Assembly (NCBI GenBank): GCA_020426865.1
Contig: JAGQPD010000133.1
Location: 1 to 33,406, forward strand
DNA: 33,406 bases
Origin: Planctomycetales bacterium
GTDB taxonomy: Bacteria; Planctomycetota; Planctomycetia; Pirellulales; Pirellulaceae
Direction of reading: 5' to 3'
Part shown: piece after piece, positions 7,663 to 15,332 of the stretch
Layout of the letters: each line of letters starts with the position of its first letter
Position numbering within the stretch: position 1 is the first letter of the stretch
Translations under genes and position numbers: made by a program
Notes under the pieces: model-generated
The model's input: only the letters and a program-made list of their open reading frames with translations
Database searches by the model: none
What the model was told of the DNA's origin: nothing

Positions 7663-8787
7663 TTACTCGCGATCCAACCGAAACATCTCCAACGGTACTT
7701 GCGGGACATCGCCTTCGATCAGCTGCGCCATGACCAGCGCGGTACCGGGTGCCAATTGAATGCCATTGCGAAAGTGTCCTGTTGCCGCAAAAACGTTCTG
7801 CGTACCAGGCACGCGTCCCAAGAACGGGTAACCGTCACCCGTACCAGGGCGTAAGCCGGCCCACGTCGCTTCGACCTCCGCCTGCTCCAATAGCGGTACG
7901 TGCTGGCGGGCAAACGTAATCAGCCGCTCAATCTCTTCGGACGTTGTGCGATCATCGAATCCAACTTCCTCCATCGTCGACCCCACAATGATTCGACCAT
8001 CCAACCGCGGAACGAGATAGTTGGGCCCTACGTTGATGGTTCTCGATAGCAACCCCACCGGTCCCCGGAACAACACCATCTGTCCCCGCCACGGATGCAG
8101 CTCCAGCGTCAGCCCCAGCAACTGCAGCAACTGGCCGGACCAGGTTCCTGCCGCAATGCAAAACGACTCGGCCGACCACTTCTCGTTTTCCGAGCACACA
8201 TGCGACACTCGCTGATCATGGCAGTGAAAACGGTGCACATCAACTTCATCACAAATCGCCACTCCCTGCCGGCGGCATGCCGCCCGAAGCGCCTGCAGGT
8301 ACCTCGGAGTACGGACCGAGGCCTCTTCGGCTAGCAGATAAGCAACCTGCACCCCCCCCCGCTCGACTAACGGCTCCAACGCCGGCTCCAGTTGCAATAG
8401 TGCATACATGTCAATGCACTCAACCTGCAGGCCCTCGTCGCGCAGCTGCGCGATATTTGCCCTCAGCGCTGCGGCCTCGCCACGACCACATGCCAAATGA
8501 ATGGCACCATTGCGACGGAATTCGGTATCGATCCCCGCGTCGCGCTCGATCTTGGCGATCCAGTCGGGATACATCGCGTGGCTGATACCACGAAGTCGTT
8601 CAAACGCATTGTGGGATCGCGCCGGATCGGCTGAAGGGATCATGCCGCCGGCGGCCCAAGCGGCGGGGCGGCGGGTGTGCGTTCGATCCAATACCCGCAC
8701 CCGCCGCCCACGTCGCGATAGCTCCAGCGCCAACGAGAGCCCTATCACGCCGCCACCTAAGATCAAGCAGTCGTCTACGGTCGTCAT
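7663..8787 (-). CDS. thiO: Glycine oxidase ThiO-type FAD-dependent oxidoreductase
   Basis: A 374-residue D-amino-acid-oxidase-fold flavoenzyme. The Rossmann motif G11-x-G13-x-x-G16 in 'LILGGGVIGLSLALELSRR' with D34 after it binds the FAD ADP moiety. 'RPAAWAAGGMI', 'LHPWRGQMVLFRG' and the C-terminal 'TWAGLRPGTGDGYPFLGRV' plus 'FAATGHFRNGIQLAP' are characteristic of ThiO/glycine oxidase. ThiO converts glycine to iminoglycine for the thiazole part of thiamine. No other thiamine gene is in the window. It is the last gene of the minus-strand operon, 31 bases after the NPCBM-domain gene. The coding strand has a run of nine G residues (8352-8360) near codon 143, a possible slippage site. Distinguishing it from a general glycine/D-amino-acid oxidase would need comparison or assay. 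Confidence 0.85.
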   Translation of the reverse strand: MTTVDDCLILGGGVIGLSLALELSRRGRRVRVLDRTHTRRPAAWAAGGMIPSADPARSHNAFERLRGISHAMYPDWIAKIERDAGIDTEFRRNGAIHLACGRGEAAALRANIAQLRDEGLQVECIDMYALLQLEPALEPLVERGGVQVAYLLAEEASVRTPRYLQALRAACRRQGVAICDEVDVHRFHCHDQRVSHVCSENEKWSAESFCIAAGTWSGQLLQLLGLTLELHPWRGQMVLFRGPVGLLSRTINVGPNYLVPRLDGRIIVGSTMEEVGFDDRTTSEEIERLITFARQHVPLLEQAEVEATWAGLRPGTGDGYPFLGRVPGTQNVFAATGHFRNGIQLAPGTALVMAQLIEGDVPQVPLEMFRLDRE

Positions 8788-8818
8788 GATCGATCTTATT
8801 GCTCAAAGAAATACCAAT

Positions 8819-10087
8819 TCAATCGGCTGGCGGCGCAAGAGGGGACAAGATCAAGCGTCGAAATCTGGCGTTCAACCAGTCGGCGTGATCGCCTTGATCT
8901 CCCCAATCGGCAGGGTCCACCACCAGCGCCAAGCGTTTTGTCTTGTCCAATTCTACGACAATCGCCTGTGGGTTCCTATGGCCCCGGACAACCGAACTGG
9001 CCACGGCCTCGCGCCATTGGTCATCGGCGCCCTGCAACAGCACGCGAAACACGACGCTCCCCAATCCATCGCTCGAATCATCAATCGCGATCTCCGCGGC
9101 GAACTGCCGGGCATCGGGTGGGACATCGTAGATCAGGCGGGATGCGGAGTGCACGCTTATCCCTTTGAAGTAGCGATATCCGTTAGCTCGCAACGAATGA
9201 TGCTCCAGATTTTGGTCCAGCACGGTAGGCCATTGATCTTCCAGGAAGGGGATGTGCCGGGCGCTCGCTACGGACAAGTCTGACAGGAACACCCATTCGC
9301 GGCGGCAAGGCTGCAAAAAGGCCAGCGGATGAGAAGCGATGTTTTCCAGTGACGTTTCGAACTTCAATCCCGCTGTCGTGAGCACTCGCAATTCACTTTC
9401 ATCCATATGTAGCGACGCGGCATGAATGACATCTCCATTTCGCAATCCAACCAATCCCCGACACTGTTCCGTCGCCACGGCCGGCGCCTCGCGATGCCAG
9501 AGGACACCGATAACGCTTGCAAGATCAAGTCGTACTCGGCGCTCTCCTTCCAACAATTCGACGTGGTCGGTCGCGATTTTCGTGACAAGCCCCTCGATCA
9601 GATCGCCATTTTGGAGCATGACGACATCGTCAATTGTGGCGTGATCCGTTAACTGGCGCCACCACGTTTCGCGCTGCTCGATTGACGCCGCCGATGCCAG
9701 CACAATACCCGCCACGTGCTGCATAGGAACAACAACTTGTCCCCATAATTCACTTTCTACGGTAGCTCGACCGGCGGCGATCTGCGCCTGGCGACATATC
9801 AACTCGGTATGGTCCGTCAGGAATAAACAAACGCCTTGTCGCACTTCGACCGGGCAGCCCCATAACAGCACTTCACTCGCGTCAAACGCATTGCGTCGCG
9901 ACTCGGTAACCGAAATCTTCCAATCGTCATCGATGGCAAGAATGTCGCGTATGTCCCCCATTCCCGCACCGATGGTTGTCGTCATCCTGCGAGAATCGTC
10001 CTGAGCGCGAACGAAAGCCACTAACATCGTGACAACGGCGAGAGCAACGATTCCGCTACGCCACATAAATGACCTTCTGGCGAACAT
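8819..10087 (-). CDS. Exported NPCBM-domain protein
   Basis: A 422-residue exported protein. Start ATG at 10087 shares one base with the stop of the upstream toroid gene (TGATG), indicating translational coupling. It begins 'MFARRSFMWRSGIVALAVV...' with a signal peptide ending near 'VRAQ'. The middle (about 30-270) is beta-rich, with repeated 'LQNGDLIEGLVTKI' and 'LRNGDVIHAASLHM' strand pairs. The C-terminal ~140 residues match the NPCBM/NEW2 module: 'FLSDLSVASARHIPF', 'GYRYFKGISVHSASRLIYD', 'IDDSSDGLGSVVFRVLLQG', 'ALVVDPADWGDQGDHADW'. NPCBM modules bind glycans in known enzymes, so this is probably an envelope or extracellular glycan-binding protein. No catalytic domain was recognised. A farther upstream in-frame start would run into the toroid gene and lose the signal peptide. 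Confidence 0.83.
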   Translation of the reverse strand: MFARRSFMWRSGIVALAVVTMLVAFVRAQDDSRRMTTTIGAGMGDIRDILAIDDDWKISVTESRRNAFDASEVLLWGCPVEVRQGVCLFLTDHTELICRQAQIAAGRATVESELWGQVVVPMQHVAGIVLASAASIEQRETWWRQLTDHATIDDVVMLQNGDLIEGLVTKIATDHVELLEGERRVRLDLASVIGVLWHREAPAVATEQCRGLVGLRNGDVIHAASLHMDESELRVLTTAGLKFETSLENIASHPLAFLQPCRREWVFLSDLSVASARHIPFLEDQWPTVLDQNLEHHSLRANGYRYFKGISVHSASRLIYDVPPDARQFAAEIAIDDSSDGLGSVVFRVLLQGADDQWREAVASSVVRGHRNPQAIVVELDKTKRLALVVDPADWGDQGDHADWLNARFRRLILSPLAPPAD

Positions 10088-11205
10088 CAGCGCTGAAATA
10101 TCGGCAGATAGTTGTTCGGCATATGCAGCGTGATCACAGCCATAGCCGTGGCGTAATCGGGGCTGGTCGGATCCATCCAACTCCCGTCGCTCTTTTGAGT
10201 CTGCAGCAACACGTTGACAATTGCCGGATACCACTGATTCCAGTGCTCGCCACCGGCCTGCCACATTGCCTGTGCCGCATAGTACTGACCATAAAAGAAA
10301 TGGCCCTCGCGATTGACGCCGTTCGGATCAGGCCGGAACTGGCTCAAGTACCGGAGGCCTTTCGTGATCTCATCACCGTGATAGATACCAGCACTGTACA
10401 AGGCCACCACCCCGGCGGCGGAACGTGGAAACGCACTCGGCCCCCCTTGCAGCATGTACATGAATCCGCCATCGGCATTCTGGCTGCGTTTGACGTATTC
10501 GATGCAACGATCGATCGTATCGGAGGGAACAAAAATACCGGCATTCCGGGCCGCGCGCAGCGCCATCACCTGACAGATCGTCACAGAGATGTCAGCATCT
10601 CGCCGTTGTGGCTGATACCGCCACCCACCTTCATCATTTTGAGTATCGACGATCAACCGAACTGCGGCGGCAAGCTTTTCGCGGAGATCCGGCCGGGGGG
10701 ACATGCCATACGCCTCGGCCAAAAAGAGGCAGGCAAAGCCATGACCGTACATCGGACCATGACTACTCGACTCCGCCTCGTTAATGAATCCACTCTCGTG
10801 AACGTTGTCCAACACAAATGATAGACAACGCTCTACCGAATCGCCGTAGGGCCCTCGACCCGGCGTGCTGCCGTTGGACATGAACGCCATGCCTACCAGC
10901 GAACAAACACCAACGTTACGACTGTAAGTACCAGACCCAAACGAACCGTCCTCGTTCTGCCTGGCCCGCAGGTACTCCAAAGCATGATGGATTGCTTCTT
11001 TCGTCGACGGATTCATCCCAACGACGCCATCGTCACCCTGCATTCCCAATGCCGATCGAAACCACAACATCGAGACGATCGCCATCAGGAGCACCGCGAA
11101 CCACGGCTGCCGCTCCATCACAACAACTCTGTTCATAACGACCTTGCCGGTGACCACCGCGTTGCTCATCTCCGGCCTCCCGATTAACGTGCCAAGTTGG
11201 TTCAT
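10087..11205 (-). CDS. Exported squalene-cyclase/prenyltransferase-repeat (alpha-alpha toroid) protein
   Basis: A 372-residue protein with repeated toroid motifs: 'ALEYLRARQNEDGSFG', 'LIVDTQNDEGGWRYQP', 'CIEYVKRSQNADGGFMYM' and 'VLLQTQKSDGSWMDP'. These Q-x-x-D/E-G-S/G-F/W units are the QW-like repeats of the squalene/oxidosqualene cyclase and prenyltransferase fold. The DxDD acid motif of true squalene-hopene cyclases is not seen, so terpene cyclisation is unlikely. The N-terminus has a hydrophobic segment (about 34-52) after a long charged stretch; an internal ATG at 11136 would give a more typical signal peptide. The ATG at 11205 overlaps the upstream stop in ATGA, which favours the longer form. 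Such toroid proteins are common next to MoxR/VWA operons of planctomycetes; the function is unknown. Confidence 0.82.
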   Translation of the reverse strand: MNQLGTLIGRPEMSNAVVTGKVVMNRVVVMERQPWFAVLLMAIVSMLWFRSALGMQGDDGVVGMNPSTKEAIHHALEYLRARQNEDGSFGSGTYSRNVGVCSLVGMAFMSNGSTPGRGPYGDSVERCLSFVLDNVHESGFINEAESSSHGPMYGHGFACLFLAEAYGMSPRPDLREKLAAAVRLIVDTQNDEGGWRYQPQRRDADISVTICQVMALRAARNAGIFVPSDTIDRCIEYVKRSQNADGGFMYMLQGGPSAFPRSAAGVVALYSAGIYHGDEITKGLRYLSQFRPDPNGVNREGHFFYGQYYAAQAMWQAGGEHWNQWYPAIVNVLLQTQKSDGSWMDPTSPDYATAMAVITLHMPNNYLPIFQR

Positions 11206-11831
11206 GGGATCCCATCATCTCCATGTTGCTGTTCCGATGCAAGACGGCGAAAGTAATCTTCGATGACTTGTTGATATTCGGGCAGAAAATGATCCACCGG
11301 TATCTCGAGCAACGACATTCTCAGTTGTTCGGGCAACTCACCCCAACTCCGCCGCACGTTTTCCACAACCGGCGGAGGTGCCCGGTCGACGATCAATTCC
11401 GTCGGACCGGTGGCATCAACGGCGGTGGCAGGCGTAGTGCCCGGCGTTCCCGATGCTTTCTTTCCTGGCTCCGCTCGGTCCTCCTTCGAGGGCGAACTTG
11501 CCACACTCCCCGCCCCCGCCGACTCGCTTGGTCTTAAGCCCCCAGGCAATGGTTGCCCACTCTCGCGACTGCTACGCAGCAACTTTTCCAATTCGCGCTC
11601 GACCAATTGTTGCTTCTCGATTGCATCCCGGATGTCGGAGTCCGAACGCAACAGTTGTTCCGCTGCGTACATTTCCCGAGTAATACGCGTCCATGAACGG
11701 CGATCGTCCGCTTGGGACGTCTCCTCCGCGGACACTCGCCCAAGTGCCATACAACCGCTCAGTAGAGCGAGGCACATTTTCGTGCAATTACCTCGGCGCA
11801 ACACGTTGCGATGACGTCGTCTGGGCATCAT
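11202..11831 (-). CDS. Exported small protein of unknown function, coupled to the operon
   Basis: A 209-residue protein with an Arg-rich start and a hydrophobic segment (about 18-36) resembling a signal peptide. A Cys inside it (SGC) could alternatively indicate a lipoprotein. Residues 45-90 are helical and charged, 90-145 are low-complexity Ser/Pro/Gly linker, and the C-terminal 45 residues carry a compact segment: 'WGELPEQLRMSLLEIP', 'FLPEYQQVIEDYFRRLA'. I recall similar W-G-x-L-P...Y-x-x-x-I-x-x-Y-F/Y-R endings in small planctomycete proteins from comparable operons. It overlaps both neighbours by ATGA junctions, so production is coupled to the large membrane protein upstream. No enzymatic motif is seen. 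Confidence 0.75.
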   Translation of the reverse strand: MMPRRRHRNVLRRGNCTKMCLALLSGCMALGRVSAEETSQADDRRSWTRITREMYAAEQLLRSDSDIRDAIEKQQLVERELEKLLRSSRESGQPLPGGLRPSESAGAGSVASSPSKEDRAEPGKKASGTPGTTPATAVDATGPTELIVDRAPPPVVENVRRSWGELPEQLRMSLLEIPVDHFLPEYQQVIEDYFRRLASEQQHGDDGIP

Positions 11832-14800
11832 TTGCGACCCTCCCGCTCGACTCGTACGTTGGCTGGTGTATCCCGAACATCGACATGCGTCTCAGCATCG
11901 GTTTCGTCCCGCAAGTCCTCCGGAGCGTTCTCCAACGCTTCATCCAGGGACCGATCAAGTGCCTGGGCCGACATTTCGTCCGTGGCACGGGTTGCATCAC
12001 TTTTGTCCAATGGCTCGTCCAGACTTCCTTCGGTCGAAATCGCCCCGCCGCGCTGCTGCGTCACATCGTCGCGAGTTTCGAACAACATCTGTAGCATACT
12101 GGCCAATTCGCGTTGGATTTGTGCCAGTTCATTTCGCTCTCGCAGTGCTTCAGACGACGCGCTGTCATCGGCGTGCGTTCGCTGCCAACGCATCGTGCGA
12201 TGTCGCAGATGACTCTGTAGATTCACAACTAGTCTCAGCTCAGACTCAGCCCCGGCCCCGCCAGGTGGCGGAGCCTCACGAGATGAGAAAGCCCTTTGTT
12301 CCCCTCTTTCCGCGGACGTCAAGCCTTCCAACCCATCCACGGGCGCGAGCGAATGCTGCAACATCTCCAGTTGATCCGCCGCCTCAAGCAACGGTTCTTG
12401 CGCAAGAGGCCCCGTATCGAAACTCGCCAATCGTACTGCGGCAGATTCCATGTTCAACTGGGCATGGCTTAGTGTCCACATCCGTACTGGCAGCGCTTGC
12501 ACGATTGGCATCAAGCGTTCGACTTCACGGATCAGTGCTCGCTGTTGAACAACCAATTGCTCAATGCTCGCGATTTGAACGGACGTTGCCCCACCCCCAT
12601 TCGCAGTTCTTTCCGCTTCGACATTTACCGCTGTCTCGTAGATTCGCCTTTGCCGCTCGGCCATACCCTCGATCAAACGCAGATCATCGACTCGCGGGAC
12701 AAGTGTTCGTCTTGCGTCGTCCGGTCTTGCAACAGCGTCGATGAGGTCGTGCAGCGCCTGCACCGCCGCCAATTGATCGCGAACGGCCTCGTTCAGTTGA
12801 TTCTGTTCTGCATGTGCACCTGCGTCACGCATTTGACTGGAAATACCTAGGCTCTCCGCAAGCCGCACCGCGTTGTCCACATGTTGCCGACTCCCATCAC
12901 GGGCGAAATCCGATCGCTGCACGTTTTGACACAGATTCGCCATTACTCGATCATAGTGCCGCGCGAGCTCCTTTTGATCTTCTACAATCTGGCTCAGCTC
13001 ATTGCGTTCCGACTCGGCCAGGTCGCGTACACGTTTGCTCGTCGTCTTCCCGCATAAGATCCTGGTGGTTTCGGCGAGCTCCTCTTGTCGCGACTTCAAG
13101 TCGTACAATTCTCGCCCAATCTGCCGGAACCCTTCCCAATGGGCCAGGTCGCCGAGTAGCTGTTCCATACTGGCGATGATGTTCCATTGCGTCGCTGTGG
13201 CATCGACCAGAAATCCAATGACGTCTGCGGTATCGTCTGCGGTATCGGCGTTGGCACTTGTCCCAGCAACTTGCTCCGTCTTGCGGGATGTCGGCGGCAC
13301 GAATGCCGCGACTCCCTCAGCGCCCTTGATCGCATTGAGCAACTGCGACTCGGCGACAGCAAATTCATCAGCAAGTGTCGTTGTCAGTTGTTGTGCCACC
13401 CGCGACACTTCCCCATGCAGATTGCCGGTATCGATGCGACTTTGCTGCATTTCGATCGCCAGACCGTGAAGCTTGCTGACGGCAGACTCCTCACCGACGG
13501 TCAACACTTCGCGGACGTGTCGCTGCTGCTGCTCGATCGATTGAAGTTGATCAATGACCTGTCGATCCACATGGCTGGTCCGATCGGTCGATTGCCAACC
13601 ATCGAGTGCTGCCTTCGTGTCATTCAATGTCCGCTTCTGCTGCCGAAGCGTGTCGGCTACCTGCGACATGATTAGCGATTGACGCTGGCTGTATCGAGCA
13701 AGCAATTCTTCTGGCGACACGACATGCAATCGACGCAAGATCGACGAGCCTTCCTGTCCCTTGCAATCGCGAACGGCGGCAACAACAAACAACGTCACTC
13801 CAGCATCAACATCTGCATAGGAGGACAGATCGAAGGGGGTTTCAAATTCAACGACTTCCCGCACCAGTAACGACGCAACTCCTACTCGCGAAGGCGCCAC
13901 GCCGTCGGCAGTTTCTAACAGTGTCCCGCCTGCCAATTCGACCGTCACATTGTACACGTCGACGTCCCGTCCGACGCGCAATTCAATTGACGTCACACAA
14001 ATGTCATCAGTGGCCGACCCTTGAAACACGACGACGGACGACGGCGCCACCCACATATCGGGCTGTGGATGCGTGAAGTCGACTGTCGGAATTTGGTCCT
14101 CGACAATATTGATATGGTATTTCGTCGGAAACGTCTCACTGAGACCATGAACGTCATGCAAGATCCAACCGTACACACCCGATAACTCCATGCGCCAACC
14201 GCCGGCTACGTCGGCGGGAAACTGAAATCGCTCACGCCGATCTCCATCGATCGTCCCATCTGCGATCACGGTATCCGAACCAGATTGGATCTGCAGCTGA
14301 ACCTTTGCCAAGTCTCGATTGGCAATTCCGGAAGCACGCAACGCTGATCCGGCAAGAACCTGCATTCGGGGCTGTACCGGAGTTGGCCGAAGTCCGGTGT
14401 ATTCCGGTGGGACGACTTCGAACTGCAGCTTGTCAAGTCTCAGGGGCGGAAACAAACGCAAATTCCGCCATTCCATCTGCTGATCATCACCAGCCACGGC
14501 GCGATAACGAACCTCATCCGTAACATTAGCAAGGCGAAACCGCGCCTTCCCGTGATCGACAATCATCGGCCGTCGCTGCAGTACCGGACTTTGATTCTGG
14601 CGACTTTGATTCTGGCCAGTCTCTTCGTAGAGCAGTTCGACACGATCGGGAAGCGTCCCTTCGGCTGCCGATACGACGAACTCGACCTCGGCACCAACGG
14701 CTGCCAAAGTGGGTGCCTGATCGAATTGCAGGGAAACGGTTTGAGGCCAAGTGACATTCGCCCACGGCATTAGCAATCGCGTCACCCCAGCCCTTACATG

Positions 14801-15316
14801 TCGTGGATACAAGGCGGCAACTGTCAGGAAGATTACGACAGCGGCGGTCGCGAGAACCTTCAAACGCATACCGCTCTCGTAGTGAATTACGTCGCGAGGC
14901 TCGAAGCTGGCAACCGCCTTTTCGGCAGTTGCAACGACGGAATCGCTGAGGGCCCGCGAGCTACCGGTATCGGACGAGCTCGACAGATCTCGAAAAGCAA
15001 CGCCGCTGGAGATCAGACTTTCAAGCTGCGGATAATGTTGGTCGATATGCTGTGCCACTGTTACGTCTGACCATGCGTCACGAGGCAAATTCCTTGCCGA
15101 CCGGCGCCAGGAAATGGCCGCACACACGAGCACGGAGGCGGCGGCAAGCGCGCGGATTCTCCAGTCTTGCCAGCGAAACAGATAGTCAACAAAGATCGCC
15201 AGCCCGGCAATCAGCAGCGCCACACAGCCGCCTCGAATGGCAAGTCGCGTGTACCACTCGCGCTGGGCAAGCCGCCGCACGGCGTTCAGATAAACTGTCA
15301 GCGGGTCCTCGGACAT
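11828..15316 (-). CDS. DUF4175-like large membrane protein with Ig-like and coiled-coil regions
   Basis: A 1162-residue membrane protein. Hydrophobic segments lie at about 25-46, 54-69 and 153-172, an arrangement like DUF4175 proteins. About 180-530 is beta-rich, with 'RVELLYEETG', 'EVVPPEYTGLRPTPVQPRM' and 'SIELRVGRDVDVY', as expected for Ig-like domains outside the membrane. About 540-1080 is strongly helical with long coiled-coil-like stretches rich in Q, L, E and R. The last ~80 residues are acidic. It follows the VWA/amidotransferase-like gene by 16 bases and overlaps the next gene in ATGA. Two exact in-frame duplications lie in it (14587-14616 and 13223-13246). Its place beside MoxR, DUF58 and two VWA proteins suggests a periplasmic scaffold or client of this module; function is not established. 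Confidence 0.8.
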   Translation of the reverse strand: MSEDPLTVYLNAVRRLAQREWYTRLAIRGGCVALLIAGLAIFVDYLFRWQDWRIRALAAASVLVCAAISWRRSARNLPRDAWSDVTVAQHIDQHYPQLESLISSGVAFRDLSSSSDTGSSRALSDSVVATAEKAVASFEPRDVIHYESGMRLKVLATAAVVIFLTVAALYPRHVRAGVTRLLMPWANVTWPQTVSLQFDQAPTLAAVGAEVEFVVSAAEGTLPDRVELLYEETGQNQSRQNQSPVLQRRPMIVDHGKARFRLANVTDEVRYRAVAGDDQQMEWRNLRLFPPLRLDKLQFEVVPPEYTGLRPTPVQPRMQVLAGSALRASGIANRDLAKVQLQIQSGSDTVIADGTIDGDRRERFQFPADVAGGWRMELSGVYGWILHDVHGLSETFPTKYHINIVEDQIPTVDFTHPQPDMWVAPSSVVVFQGSATDDICVTSIELRVGRDVDVYNVTVELAGGTLLETADGVAPSRVGVASLLVREVVEFETPFDLSSYADVDAGVTLFVVAAVRDCKGQEGSSILRRLHVVSPEELLARYSQRQSLIMSQVADTLRQQKRTLNDTKAALDGWQSTDRTSHVDRQVIDQLQSIEQQQRHVREVLTVGEESAVSKLHGLAIEMQQSRIDTGNLHGEVSRVAQQLTTTLADEFAVAESQLLNAIKGAEGVAAFVPPTSRKTEQVAGTSANADTADDTADVIGFLVDATATQWNIIASMEQLLGDLAHWEGFRQIGRELYDLKSRQEELAETTRILCGKTTSKRVRDLAESERNELSQIVEDQKELARHYDRVMANLCQNVQRSDFARDGSRQHVDNAVRLAESLGISSQMRDAGAHAEQNQLNEAVRDQLAAVQALHDLIDAVARPDDARRTLVPRVDDLRLIEGMAERQRRIYETAVNVEAERTANGGGATSVQIASIEQLVVQQRALIREVERLMPIVQALPVRMWTLSHAQLNMESAAVRLASFDTGPLAQEPLLEAADQLEMLQHSLAPVDGLEGLTSAERGEQRAFSSREAPPPGGAGAESELRLVVNLQSHLRHRTMRWQRTHADDSASSEALRERNELAQIQRELASMLQMLFETRDDVTQQRGGAISTEGSLDEPLDKSDATRATDEMSAQALDRSLDEALENAPEDLRDETDAETHVDVRDTPANVRVEREGRK
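13223..13246 (-). repeat. Exact 12-bp tandem duplication inside the DUF4175-like gene
   Basis: GTCTGCGGTATC occurs twice without a gap (13223-13234, 13235-13246). In the gene it adds four residues in frame, seen as the doubled DTAD in 'DTADDTADV'. Confidence 0.9.
14587..14616 (-). repeat. Exact 15-bp tandem duplication inside the DUF4175-like gene
   Basis: GACTTTGATTCTGGC occurs twice without a gap (14587-14601, 14602-14616). It is in frame and gives the doubled QNQSR in the Ig-like region. The perfect match suggests a recent event. Confidence 0.92.
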
Positions 15317-15332
15317 TGCCTCAACGCCTCAT

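Noticed and set aside
8501-9283. Long plus-strand open frame (260 codons) across thiO and the NPCBM gene
   Set aside because: It runs antisense to two well-supported genes and its translation shows no domain-like pattern.
10069-10821. Plus-strand open frame of 250 codons opposite the toroid gene
   Set aside because: It is antisense to clear QW-like repeats; a by-product of codon bias on the other strand.
11866-12744. Plus-strand open frame of 292 codons opposite the DUF4175-like gene
   Set aside because: Arg/His/Pro-rich translation typical of an antisense frame; no start signal.
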